This document shows, one piece after another, positions 26,082-34,479 of a stretch of DNA of 64,000 nucleotides. How positions within the stretch are numbered: position 1 is the stretch's first letter; each line of letters starts with the position of its first letter. The notes beneath the pieces were generated by a model. That model was not told the DNA's origin. It saw only the letters and a list, made by a program, of their open reading frames with translations, and made no database searches. The position numbers and the translations under genes were made by a program. This stretch comes from Truepera sp965215315 (lineage in GTDB: Bacteria; Deinococcota; Deinococci; Deinococcales; Trueperaceae), in NCBI GenBank assembly GCA_965215315.1, contig CBDCDB010000008.1, positions 3,472,001 to 3,536,000 of the forward strand, written 5' to 3'.

Positions 26082-26999
26082 TTAAGAGCCCCCGACAAAC
26101 CTGAGAATCGCCTGTGGGCTCATGTTGGTGCGGAGTTGCGGCAGCAGCCGGAGCATCGCGCCAAACCCTACGCTCGGGCCTAAAAAGAGGGCGGTGTAAC
26201 GCGTTTTATCGGCAACTTCGGGGTTGTTAAACGTCAGGTACGACGTTTCGCTGCCGGGGGGCGTCTCGATGAGCTCCTGCGACGAGGGCGGCTCGGTGGC
26301 TAGGACGACCATCCGCGATTCGTTGGTCGCCAGAAAGAGCCGCTCGGCGGTGTCGGCGGGGGCGTAAACGTAGTTTCGCGGCGTCACTACGCAGTCGCCA
26401 AGTTGCGCCATCGCGCCCGTGACATCTTCTTGAACGTTCACGGGTTCGGCGGGTGGACGTAAGACAATGAGACGCGGATAGACGCCGTTTCGGAGTGTGG
26501 CCCAAAACGAGACCTTGGACGGGTCGGCCGGATCGAAGGCGAACACCGCCACCGGGTCGAGGTAGGCTCCCGCTGCCGCGAAGATAGGCTCTAAGCTGCG
26601 TATCAGGTCGCTCCCGCTCGGGTTTCGGTCGCTCAAGGTCGGGGCGGGCAGTTCGTACCAACTTGCAACTCTGCCGAGCGCTACAGCCCAGGCATCGAAC
26701 GAAAAAGCTCCGGCGCTCCAGGGTGGGCTCAGCAGTTCACGGTCGGCGAGGTAGGCGAAGGTCTCACGGTCGGGATCGTCGGCGGTGACGGGCAGGTCGA
26801 TCACGCGCTGTAAGGGGGGCAGAGAGGGCTCGAGCAACTCCACTGCCCGTTTAAGCAGTGTCGCCGCGCGGCGACCGTCTACGGGTTGCGCGAGTTCGTT
26901 TGCGCCAAACCCTACGCGCAGCTCCTCGCCGCAGCTTTGCGCCTGAGCTGCGCCCCAAACTAGAAAACAGACCGAAAGGATTAAAAGACGTCTTGGCAT
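26082..26999 (-). CDS. Secreted protein of unknown function
   Basis: A 305-residue protein with a clear signal peptide (RRLLILSVCFLVWGAAQAQS, probable cleavage after AQA). The mature part has no family I recognise: a mixed alpha/beta composition with two cysteines (SCGEEL near the start and GDCVVTP near 205) that could form a disulfide. The ATG has TAGACT 6 bp upstream, so the mRNA is probably leaderless. It is convergent with pyrF. Confidence 0.7.
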   Translation of the reverse strand: MPRRLLILSVCFLVWGAAQAQSCGEELRVGFGANELAQPVDGRRAATLLKRAVELLEPSLPPLQRVIDLPVTADDPDRETFAYLADRELLSPPWSAGAFSFDAWAVALGRVASWYELPAPTLSDRNPSGSDLIRSLEPIFAAAGAYLDPVAVFAFDPADPSKVSFWATLRNGVYPRLIVLRPPAEPVNVQEDVTGAMAQLGDCVVTPRNYVYAPADTAERLFLATNESRMVVLATEPPSSQELIETPPGSETSYLTFNNPEVADKTRYTALFLGPSVGFGAMLRLLPQLRTNMSPQAILRFVGGS

Positions 27000-27389
27000 A
27001 AGGCGAGTCTAGCCCACCAACCTCGAGCTGACGTAAAAGTTACATGAAAATCCTTTCGGAGTTTACTGGGGGTCATAGGTGCCGGATTATAAGGGTTGGG
27101 TTATAAGGCCGAGTTAGCTTGCAGCTATGTCAATAACTGCATGGTGTACCCAGGCACTGGTTGTCCGGGTTTGGTCGGGCTCGTGGCAGAAGTTCTTCCG
27201 GCAGCCACACGGCTTTCGGCCTTTCTGGGAGACGTCCGTTCTAAACGGTTTAGCTTAGCTCTTCTTGCTTCGTCACCTACGACGACCGAAGTCGTTGACC
27301 GCGCCGACATACAGTCCGGTTTTGTCCCTGGCTCAGCCGCAGTTGTGACATTTCTTACATGTTCCTATGTTCGCTTTACTCTCATGAGG
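27000..27389. other. Long spacer without a convincing gene
   Basis: About 390 bp between two genes. Near 27085-27115 there is a direct repeat around TTATAAGG. An open frame of about 100 codons on the plus strand lacks a ribosome site and family features, so I do not call it. Confidence 0.4.
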
Positions 27390-27418
27390 TTGAGGTTATG
27401 CTGAGCTTGGGGCATAAT
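27390..27418 (+). promoter_or_regulatory. Promoter of the signalling cluster
   Basis: TTGAGG (27390-27395), a 17-bp spacer and CATAAT (27413-27418). The ATG at 27426 follows the -10 box by 7 bp, so the transcript probably begins at or next to the start codon. Confidence 0.65.
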
Positions 27419-27425
27419 GAACTAT

Positions 27426-28226
27426 ATGGCAATTTTCGGCGATCTCTCGGACATGTCGACCCCGGAAGTTTTAACTATTTTGGGACAACGTACCGGCAAG
27501 TTGCTGTTCGAGCTACCCGGAGAATCGCACTACGAGTTGCATCTCTGCGAGGCTACCCTCCGGAGTCTGCAGGTCAACGGTACCTCGCAGAGCGAACTCC
27601 CGGTCGTTTTTTACCACCTTGCGGTCTTGAACCGCGCCCGTGAAGGTCGTTTTGAGTTCGTTCAGACGCCTGTGGGTGCGCTCGAGTACCAGCTCAATCT
27701 GCCGCGGCAAGAGCTACTCGCACGTGACGACGGTGGCGACGAAGCTTTGGAGCGCACCTCGATTCCAGATAAACAGACCCGCTTTCGGCTCCAGCCGAAT
27801 CCCAATCAGAGTGCACCTGAGAACCTACAGCTCTTTATACAGCAGAGCCAAGACCTGCTTGTTCGGGGCAGCAGCGCCGAAGAGGTCGCGCAGGCGCTCG
27901 GGATATCGGCGATGCGCGCGCAAATCTATTTTCAGCGGCTCCGCGTCCTCGGACTGCTCGCCCCGGTGCGCGCCTATCTAGAGGCCTACACCGGGTACGC
28001 GCCTGACGCTCCGGAGACCGGCGGGGTAGGTGAAGCAGGCGGAGTTGAAGCGGGTACGAGGCCGAGGTACACGTCGGCGCAGCCCCTAACGTCGTCTTTG
28101 CCGCGCCCTGCCTCTGAACGGCGCGTTATCACCCGAGACTCCTATACCAACACGACCCCCGACAAACCTCAGCGTAGCTTTGTGCGGCGGCTTTTGTCCG
28201 CGCTTACGCTCGGGGCCATCCGGTGA
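27426..28226 (+). CDS. PATAN (DUF4388) domain protein
   Basis: A 266-residue protein starting MAIFGDLSDMSTPEVLTILG, the standard opening of the PATAN/DUF4388 domain, a regulatory domain found with response regulators and small GTPases. The middle (residues about 130-190) contains a helix-turn-helix-like segment (AEEVAQALGISAMRAQIYFQ), and the tail is disordered, proline- and threonine-rich. An ATG 9 bp upstream is possible, but the one chosen lies 7 bp after the CATAAT -10 box. It overlaps the GTPase gene by 4 bp. Confidence 0.8.
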   Translation: MAIFGDLSDMSTPEVLTILGQRTGKLLFELPGESHYELHLCEATLRSLQVNGTSQSELPVVFYHLAVLNRAREGRFEFVQTPVGALEYQLNLPRQELLARDDGGDEALERTSIPDKQTRFRLQPNPNQSAPENLQLFIQQSQDLLVRGSSAEEVAQALGISAMRAQIYFQRLRVLGLLAPVRAYLEAYTGYAPDAPETGGVGEAGGVEAGTRPRYTSAQPLTSSLPRPASERRVITRDSYTNTTPDKPQRSFVRRLLSALTLGAIR

Positions 28227-28762
28227 GTGAACCGCTCAAAATCGTGGTGGCGGGGCCGGTCGGCGCAGGCAAGACAACCTTTGTCAAGAGCCTGTCCGAC
28301 ATCGAAGTGGTGGAAACCGACGAAATAGCTTCTGAAGCCCTCGGTAAAGACACGACCACCGTCGCGCTCGACTTCGGGTTGCTGTTCGCGGATGATACGC
28401 CCGTGTATCTTTACGGTACACCGGGGCAGGAACGGTTCGATTTTATGTGGGAGGTGCTCTGCGAGGGGGCGCTCGGGCTCATTTTGCTCGTCGCCGGGGA
28501 CAAACCTGCCGACTTTCCCCACGCTCGGCACGTTTTAGAGTTTGTTACCAGCCGTATTTCGGTGCCTTTTGTAATCGGCGTGACGCGTCAGGATATGGGC
28601 TACGTCTGGGAGCCCAGCGACGTCGCGGCTTACTTCGCCCTCGAGCCTCACGCGGTCATCGGTATCGACGCGACTACCAGGGAAAGCGCTCTAACTGCGG
28701 TGAAAGCGCTGTTAGGGGCCATCGAACGCGTTTCTGCGCGTCCTAACATCCTCGCTGTATAG
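28223..28762 (+). CDS. Small GTPase (SRPRB/MglA-like, COG2229 type)
   Basis: A 179-residue Ras-like GTPase with G1 GPVGAGKTTFVKSL, a switch I threonine region KDTTTVALDFG, G3 YGTPGQERFDFMW, a G4 variant TRQD in place of N/TKxD, and G5-like IDATTRES. Such bacterial GTPases act with Roadblock-domain proteins as polarity or motility switches. It starts 4 bp inside the PATAN gene end, so the two are coupled, and a Roadblock gene follows about 370 bp later. Confidence 0.88.
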   Translation: MSEPLKIVVAGPVGAGKTTFVKSLSDIEVVETDEIASEALGKDTTTVALDFGLLFADDTPVYLYGTPGQERFDFMWEVLCEGALGLILLVAGDKPADFPHARHVLEFVTSRISVPFVIGVTRQDMGYVWEPSDVAAYFALEPHAVIGIDATTRESALTAVKALLGAIERVSARPNILAV

Positions 28763-29134
28763 GGCCCCTGTTGACCCCTTTTTCCGTCTATCCAAATGAT
28801 AAAACAGTTTACACGTATAGCCCCGTTCTCGTTGCAAAACGCAGAGTACGGGCACCGTTGCCTGGTTTACCGACCGGCGTGCATCGTCCTAGCCGGCGAT
28901 GGTAGGCTCGTTTAAGCTATTGCGGTTTTCATAACTACCAAGCTGGATTTTGCGGTCGTATCTCGAGACGTGTGCGCTAGAACCTGCACCTCAGAACCTG
29001 TGTGCTAGACGCCACTTTAGGCTTTTAGACCGGTAGCAACCGGACTGTAAGGGGTGTTAAAACTATGACTATAAGGCGTACAAGCATGGCTATAGCTGTG
29101 ACCGCAGCAACCTTTTGTCTTACAGGAGCTGACT
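28763..29134. other. Spacer between GTPase and Roadblock genes
   Basis: 372 bp with no gene I can support. It contains two degenerate copies of the GTGYGCTAGA motif (about 28970-29010), which is part of the intergenic repeat family described at 29551 and 34480. Confidence 0.4.
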
Positions 29135-29512
29135 GTGAGTCCTGCTGAGCTAGGGGAGAACCTGGGACAGCTCACAGCGCTTCCCGGCGTGACGCAGGCG
29201 CTGCTCGTTCAGAGCGACGGACTGCTCATCGCGCAGGAGAGTGCCGGAGGCGACGACGCCGACGACGTTCAAAACGCCATTCTCCGCGTCGCTGTCATGA
29301 CGTCGACGGCGATAAGTCTAAACAAACGTATTATCGGCGCACTCGGTGGCGGCACATTGAGCGAAACGAGTATCCGGGGTACGGAGGGGAAGATTTCGCT
29401 CTACGCGGTCGGTGCGCGCGTCGTCCTCGCGCTCGTGATGACTTTGGACGCCGACGCCGGACGCATCGCTGAAAAGGTTGAGGAGATGTTGGAGTCTCCC
29501 TCCTCGTCATAA
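29135..29512 (+). CDS. Roadblock/LC7 domain protein
   Basis: A 125-residue single-domain Roadblock/LC7 (MglB-like) protein: LPGVTQALLVQSDGLLIAQE near the start, a helical middle with AVMTSTAISLNKRIIG, and ISLYAVGARVVLALVMT as the final strands. MglB-type proteins are GTPase-activating or scaffolding partners of MglA-like GTPases; one is encoded just upstream. The GTG start has AGGAG 7 bp before it. Confidence 0.9.
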   Translation: MSPAELGENLGQLTALPGVTQALLVQSDGLLIAQESAGGDDADDVQNAILRVAVMTSTAISLNKRIIGALGGGTLSETSIRGTEGKISLYAVGARVVLALVMTLDADAGRIAEKVEEMLESPSSS

Positions 29513-29550
29513 GGCCAAAATTACGAGGTTGAACCTAAACGTTGCAGCTG

Positions 29551-29610
29551 ACAGCAGGTACCATCTGGTCAGGGACGCTTTTAGGTTTTGCTGACCAGCA
29601 CGCACATGCT
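29551..29610 (+). repeat. Intergenic repeat family, copy 1
   Basis: Starts ACAGCAGGTACCATCTGGTC and ends with CAGCACGCAC. CTGGTCAG and CTGACCAG within it form an 8-bp stem around 20 nt. Other copies are at 29710, 34480-34686, 39261 and 50151. Confidence 0.75.
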
Positions 29611-29709
29611 GCGGTGCTACCGGTAGCCACCTTTTACGGAAATGCTACGAGGATAGTTCTTCTTGGTAGCTCTCGATCGACGCTTCCGAGTATCGCAAAC
29701 TCTGTACTT

Positions 29710-29777
29710 ACAGCAGGTATTACCTGGTCAGCAACGCTCTTAGTTTGAGTTATGCCGACCAGCACACACGTTTTAAG
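29710..29777 (+). repeat. Intergenic repeat family, copy 2
   Basis: ACAGCAGGTATTACCTGGTC, then CAACGCTCTTAG, and ending with CAGCACACACGTTTTAAG. CTGGTC/GACCAG can pair. It lies 160 bp from copy 1, same orientation. The rest of this spacer (29778-29979) shows no gene. Confidence 0.75.
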
Positions 29778-29979
29778 ACAGTACTTAGTGCAGTATTTCT
29801 TGGAAATGCTATTAATCTGCTCCAGCCTAATTTCAATGACCTCAACTTCAGTACCAAAGATTTTCGACATTTTTGCGGCCTTTAGCGGGGCTGTCTGCCG
29901 ACCTGGTACAAGTTGAACTTTGAAACATCTTAGCTAAAGATTTGAACTTAACTGCGCCGTTATGGTTTATGCTGGGTAG

Positions 29980-29995
29980 TGTGAACTATCTCACA
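29980..29995 (+). promoter_or_regulatory. Candidate CRP/FNR-family binding site
   Basis: TGTGAACTATCTCACA is a perfect TGTGA-N6-TCACA palindrome, the site described for E. coli CRP and for Deinococcus radiodurans CRP. It sits about 250 bp before the chemoreceptor-like gene and 33 bp after a weak -35-like TTGAAC (29942). Confidence 0.5.
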
Positions 29996-30035
29996 CAAAA
30001 GCAGCTATTTAAGCCGCCGCTTTCTGAACTTTTGG

Positions 30036-30077
30036 GTGCGGCGTCGTAGGTGGGGCGTCATAGGTGCGGCGTCAGAG
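30036..30077 (+). repeat. Three tandem 14-bp repeats
   Basis: GTGCGGCGTCGTAG, GTGGGGCGTCATAG and GTGCGGCGTCAGAG follow one another without gaps in the leader of the chemoreceptor-like gene. Confidence 0.75.
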
Positions 30078-30245
30078 ACGAAGAAACGTTCACCGGGCAA
30101 CCGACCTCTGTGTTCGCCTCGAGGTCGTCTACGGCTGCGCCTGCTTCAGCTACTCGGGTATCTCCACTTGCCTCAGGTTGCGCTACCGGGGTGTCGGCGC
30201 ACTGTATTTACTTCATGCTGTATCTACTTTATAGAGGAGTTTGAT

Positions 30246-31649
30246 GTGTCAACCGACCTGCCCTCCCAAGCCAGTAATTTCGCTGTTCGACCTGCCGCGT
30301 CCGGAGGGTCTTCCGAGCTGACGCGCCGCCTGTTTCTTAGTGGGGTGCTCGTCGTGCTTTCGGTTCTGGGCGTGTTCGCCTGGTTGGTTCTGGCGTGGCC
30401 CCCGCTTCTGCTGCTGCCCAGCCTGTTGGCGTTGGGTCTCGCGGCGCTGCTTATCTTCGGGGTAGCCTACCGCTTCAGCCGAGCCGTGCAGGAACTGACG
30501 GGCGCGGCGCAGCGTCTTAGTACGGGCGACCTGAACGTGCAGATACCGGTTTTTCACGAAGATGAATTTGGCAGACTTACCCGGCATCTCAATGAGGCGG
30601 CGCTCCAGCTCCGCTTGCAGGTCCAAGACAGCAACAGAGTGCTCGAGCGCAGCCAACAGATTGAGGGCAATATCGAGGCTTTCTTAGACGTCGCGATGGA
30701 CATCGCCGAGGGCGACTTTACGCGGCGCGGGAGTGTTTCTGAAGACGTTTTGGGAAATGTGGTTGACGCCATCAACCTGATGGTTGAGGAGATCTCGAGT
30801 CTCCTTAAAGACGTGCAGGACAAAGCTGTGTCGGTGCGGGGCGGCGCAGCTGAAATGCTGGGCACCACCGCCAGCATCGTCGAGAGTACCGAGGCGCAGA
30901 CGCTCCGGGCGCAGGAGGCCAGGCTCGAGGTTTTGGAGGTGACGCGGCTCGTACGCGAAACTGCTCAGAACGCCGACAGTTCAGCGGCGGCGGCGCAGCG
31001 TGCGCTCGCAGCCTCCATAGAGGGTGAAGCGGCGGTAACAGCGACGCTGACCGGGATGGAGGGGGTGCGCGGAGTCGTGCAGACGATTTCGGAACGGATC
31101 AAAAGTTTGGGAGAACGGTCTTTAGAAGTTTTCGGGGTCGTCGAGACCATCTCTCGCGTCGCGTCGCAAACAAACCTGCTCGCCCTCAACGCCGCTACCG
31201 AAGCCGCCGGAGCCGGGGACGCGGGCAGCCGCTTTGCGGTCGTCGCCGACGAGGTGCGCAGGCTCGCTGAAGACTCAGCGGTCGCCAGTCGCCAGATTGC
31301 CGTACTCGTAAGAAACATGCAGAGCGAAGTGCAAGAGGCCGCCGTGTCGATTGAAGGGGGCACGCGCGAGGTCGAAACGGGCTACCAAGTCGCAGGGGAG
31401 GCGGGGGAGCGGCTACGCGAAATCGCCCAGATCGTCACCCAGTCGGCGGGGCTTGCCGAGAGTATCTCCGGGGCGACGCAGCAGCAGGTCGCACGGGTTG
31501 AGGGGGTACTCGGGGCCGTCACCGCGATTGCCGGAGTGACCGAAACCACTAGCACTCAGGTCTTGCAGGGACGCGAGGCCGCCGAAACGCTTCAAAGGCT
31601 CGCTGAAGAGCTGACCGCCAACTTGTCGCGTTTTCGGCTGGGCCAGTAG
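30246..31649 (+). CDS. Methyl-accepting chemotaxis-like protein without sensor domain
   Basis: A 467-residue protein. Two membrane helices (about 33-75) are joined by only a short WPP loop, so there is no periplasmic sensor. A HAMP domain (RFSRAVQELTGAAQRLSTGD) and a second HAMP-like segment follow, then a long coiled-coil MCP signalling domain with tip VASQTNLLALNAATEAAGAG. The usual tip EAARAGE is EAAGAGD here. The start is GTG at 30246 behind AGAGGAG; the frame is open further upstream but without a site. No cheA or cheW is in the window. Confidence 0.9.
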   Translation: MSTDLPSQASNFAVRPAASGGSSELTRRLFLSGVLVVLSVLGVFAWLVLAWPPLLLLPSLLALGLAALLIFGVAYRFSRAVQELTGAAQRLSTGDLNVQIPVFHEDEFGRLTRHLNEAALQLRLQVQDSNRVLERSQQIEGNIEAFLDVAMDIAEGDFTRRGSVSEDVLGNVVDAINLMVEEISSLLKDVQDKAVSVRGGAAEMLGTTASIVESTEAQTLRAQEARLEVLEVTRLVRETAQNADSSAAAAQRALAASIEGEAAVTATLTGMEGVRGVVQTISERIKSLGERSLEVFGVVETISRVASQTNLLALNAATEAAGAGDAGSRFAVVADEVRRLAEDSAVASRQIAVLVRNMQSEVQEAAVSIEGGTREVETGYQVAGEAGERLREIAQIVTQSAGLAESISGATQQQVARVEGVLGAVTAIAGVTETTSTQVLQGREAAETLQRLAEELTANLSRFRLGQ

Positions 31650-31705
31650 TCTATAAGGTGAGGCGGTGACGGGAAGATGACGCTAGCGTGTAGGGAGGAG
31701 ACTCA

Positions 31706-32077
31706 GTGGGTCTGGCAGCTCTTTGGCAGAGCAGAGCGTTGACGTGTGAGGACGCGGTCGTCACAGCCATCAAGGGTCAAGAGGCGTTAAAGTACGGTTT
31801 AGCAGGCAAGGTTGTTGACGCTGTTGTAACCGACCTCGAGACGCTCCGACTTAGTGGGTTAAGGCTGATTGAGGGGTTACACGTACAGCTTCCGACTACG
31901 GCTTTGCCGTGCAAGATGAGCAAGCGTGCGAGCGAGGCGTGCGCTGAACACGCCGCTAAACCCGGTACTGTATTCGGCGCGGTACTCGGTACTGTACTTG
32001 GCGCAGACGCGTATCCGACCGAACCGGCAACGACCGCCCCGTTACCGGGCTTTCTCACTGGGGCGCGGGCGAGGTAG
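31706..32077 (+). CDS. Hypothetical protein
   Basis: A 123-residue frame starting at GTG with a strong GGGAGGAG site 7 bp upstream. The N-terminal 65 residues could fold (LAALWQSRALTCEDAVVTAI, then ALKYGLAGKVVDAVVTDLET); the C-terminal part is alanine, threonine and proline rich. I recognise no family. Its position inside the signalling cluster, between the chemoreceptor-like gene and the receiver-PATAN gene, is the main support. Confidence 0.4.
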   Translation: MGLAALWQSRALTCEDAVVTAIKGQEALKYGLAGKVVDAVVTDLETLRLSGLRLIEGLHVQLPTTALPCKMSKRASEACAEHAAKPGTVFGAVLGTVLGADAYPTEPATTAPLPGFLTGARAR

Positions 32078-32249
32078 AATGACGTGTGTCCGATTTCACA
32101 GACAATCTCACTAACAACGCTCCTGGGTGCTCCAAGCTCGCCCCCATGTGCAACTCGGCTCAGTTTGATACTTCCCAAAGCGCCCGGCCCACCCTTAGGT
32201 TACGCGTGACCCGGCCTCTCAGCTGGCCTCGCGCCCCGTTGGAGAGGCC

Positions 32250-33086
32250 GTGAAAATCTTGCTGGTTATACGCGAGCCTGAGCAGCTTCAGGCGCTCACC
32301 AACGTGTTTCACACCTACGACGAAACGCTGGTGCTGGAAACGGCGAACAGCGCTTTTTTTGCGCTGACCCGGCTCGAGCGCGACACCCCCGACCTCATCA
32401 TCAGCGCAGGCGACGTCGGCATGAGCGGCGCTGAGTTTCTGGAGATTCTCCGCGCTGACGCGTTCCTCGGAGAAATTCCCTTTATTCTGCTCGACGAGAC
32501 GGCGTTAGCAGCGTCGGCGCCGGGTGCAGGCGAAATCATCTTGGAGGCGCACGCGTCGCCTGCTGTCGTTGTGGGAGCCGCAACGAGTCTGCTCGCGCGT
32601 GCCTGCCCTGAAGAAGACGCGCCTGAACGCACCTCTTCTCACCCCACAACCCACTCGAGTACGCCGGTGCTGCAAGGTACGACGGCGTTCGTGTCGCCTT
32701 TTGACCTCGTGACGATTCTCGCCAAGGAAGATAATACCGGCCACCTCATCTTTGACCTAAACGAGGGTGCAGTCATACGTTTTGCGGGTGGCAAACTCGT
32801 TCACGCCGAGTACGAGCATCTTGTCGGTAAGGCGGCCCTCGTAGAGACCTTTAGAACCGTCTACGCGGTAGGGAACGTCTGTTTTCAGTACCACGCCAAC
32901 GCGTCCCCTACGCTATCTCATAACCCGTTTCACAGCCCATCTCATACCCCATCTCATACCCTGTCTGCTGACCCGTCCGCTGATCCGGGTACGCCGTCCG
33001 AACCACCCAGCGCCGACGCGGGCTTGACGGGGCCGCTTCAGGTACTGCTGCTCAAGGTCGCCCTCGAGCTAGACCAACCGAGCTGA
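32250..33086 (+). CDS. Pseudo-receiver plus PATAN domain protein
   Basis: A 278-residue protein. Residues 1-110 have a response-regulator receiver fold (KILLVIREPEQLQALTNVF), but the acidic pair is replaced by RE, and the acceptor region PDLIISAGDVGMSG lacks the usual LD before it. It probably cannot be phosphorylated. Residues about 145-215 (LQGTTAFVSPFDLVTILAKE, then GAVIRFAGGKLVHAEY) are a PATAN/DUF4388 domain. A tail of repeated SHTPSH/SADPSADP follows, then a short helix. Start GTG with GGAGAGG. Confidence 0.8.
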   Translation: MKILLVIREPEQLQALTNVFHTYDETLVLETANSAFFALTRLERDTPDLIISAGDVGMSGAEFLEILRADAFLGEIPFILLDETALAASAPGAGEIILEAHASPAVVVGAATSLLARACPEEDAPERTSSHPTTHSSTPVLQGTTAFVSPFDLVTILAKEDNTGHLIFDLNEGAVIRFAGGKLVHAEYEHLVGKAALVETFRTVYAVGNVCFQYHANASPTLSHNPFHSPSHTPSHTLSADPSADPGTPSEPPSADAGLTGPLQVLLLKVALELDQPS

Positions 33087-33114
33087 TGTACCTGACCCTG
33101 AAAGTAGGTTGACT

Positions 33115-34338
33115 GTGCCCAAAGTTCTAATCGTAGACGACAGCTTAAGCGTAAGAAGGGCACTCGAGCGTGTTCTCAGCGCCAAGGATTTCGAAGTTGT
33201 CGCGGCGAGAAGCGGCGAAGAGGCGTTGGAGCGTTTTTCCGCTGTTTCACCCGACCTCACCATCGCTGACGTTATCATGCCCGGTATCGGCGGTTTTGAG
33301 CTGTGCCGGAAGCTGCGTGAACGCAGCCCCGAAACGCCGGTCATCCTGATTTCAGGAGTCGGTGACGCCCAGATTGAGCAGCAGGCCCGCGCCGTCGGCG
33401 CAGCTGCAATCATCCCTAAACCGTTCTCTCCCGAAGACCTGAGCGCTGCATTAGGGGCCGCGCTCAACCCACCTGAACCCCAGCCAGCCGAACCAGAACT
33501 GTTTGAGCCAGAGTCGCTTGAGCCAGAGTCGCCGGAACCGGAAGCGCCCGAGTCCGAACCGGAAGTCGTATCAGCCGAGCCGCCGGACGCTGATTTAGCT
33601 GCCGTGTTGGACGCTGACCCACCGGTACCAGATGCTGACTTGCAAGCCGATTTGCAGAGTGTCGAAACGCAATCCAAGCCACAAGATTTCGACTCGCAAG
33701 CTGGTTTGCAAAGTCCCAATTCACAAGAACCCGATACGCAGGAAGCCGATCTGCAATCTGACCCGCAAGACGCCGACCCGCAAGCTGCCGATTTTGACGG
33801 TGACGATTCATTCGACGCCGAGCCGCAAGTTGAGCCTCAGGATGCCAGCCTGGTAAAACCTGTTTTGCCAAAATCTACGCCGACAGCACCTGTTCTGTCA
33901 GCACCTGCTCGAGTAGCACCTGCTCCGACAGCACCTGCTCCGCGAGAACCTGATACCCAACCTCACACAAAACCTGACCTCGCAGTTTCATTAAACCGGT
34001 TTCTCGAGAAACCCGAGGTCTTGGCTGCGACCCTCAGCGACCGTCAAGGTACTCGTCTTGTACACGTTGGTGAATACCCCTCGGACGCCGAGGCGCTAGC
34101 GAATTACAGCCGCTTTTTACTCATTGCGTCCGACGTTTTGGGGACGCACTACGGCGCAGACCCGACCAACGGCATGGTTTTAGAGTTTCCTCGGTACGCG
34201 CTCTATCTAGGCCGGATTGACGCCGACCACATCCTCAGCCTGCACCTTTCGGACGCCAAGGCGCTGAGCGTGGTGCGCTACCTTATGAACCGAACATTGC
34301 CCGAACTGGCTCTAGAGTTGCGCGCGCTTCAGGCGTAA
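33115..34338 (+). CDS. Response regulator receiver with long acidic linker and Roadblock-like C-terminal domain
   Basis: A 407-residue protein. Residues 1-120 are a full receiver (VLIVDDSLSVRRALERVL, acceptor Asp in LTIADVIMPGIGGFE, ISG and IPKPF), close to the CheY/PilG type. A linker of about 160 residues follows, rich in Pro, Glu, Asp and Gln with repeated DLQS/DPQD units. The last 115 residues (FLEKPEVLAATLSDRQGTRL, then FPRYALYLGRIDADHILSLH) look like a Roadblock/LC7 domain. The start is GTG at 33115 (a TTG 6 bp earlier is possible). It closes the cluster. Confidence 0.82.
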   Translation: MPKVLIVDDSLSVRRALERVLSAKDFEVVAARSGEEALERFSAVSPDLTIADVIMPGIGGFELCRKLRERSPETPVILISGVGDAQIEQQARAVGAAAIIPKPFSPEDLSAALGAALNPPEPQPAEPELFEPESLEPESPEPEAPESEPEVVSAEPPDADLAAVLDADPPVPDADLQADLQSVETQSKPQDFDSQAGLQSPNSQEPDTQEADLQSDPQDADPQAADFDGDDSFDAEPQVEPQDASLVKPVLPKSTPTAPVLSAPARVAPAPTAPAPREPDTQPHTKPDLAVSLNRFLEKPEVLAATLSDRQGTRLVHVGEYPSDAEALANYSRFLLIASDVLGTHYGADPTNGMVLEFPRYALYLGRIDADHILSLHLSDAKALSVVRYLMNRTLPELALELRALQA

Positions 34339-34479
34339 ATAGGTCTCTGCCCCGGCTGCGTGTTAGTTTGGTCTGGTGTCAAAAGGTACGATGATAATTA
34401 CAGCGCGTCGCATTAAGATTGGTGCGACGCCCTGTGTATTATCAGTAGCATTTCCGCAAGCGACTGCGCTGAGTATACC

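Noticed and set aside
27096..27404. Open frame of 102 codons in the spacer before the PATAN gene
   Set aside because: No ribosome site or -10 box near its start, no recognisable domain, and it overlaps the promoter of the PATAN gene.
29542..29870. Short frames on both strands between the Roadblock and chemoreceptor-like genes
   Set aside because: They consist of the intergenic repeat and change frame relative to each copy; nothing protein-like is conserved between copies.
30036..30245. Upstream extension of the chemoreceptor-like protein to 537 residues
   Set aside because: The extension covers the tandem 14-bp repeats and is arginine-rich; the GTG at 30246 has a proper ribosome site.
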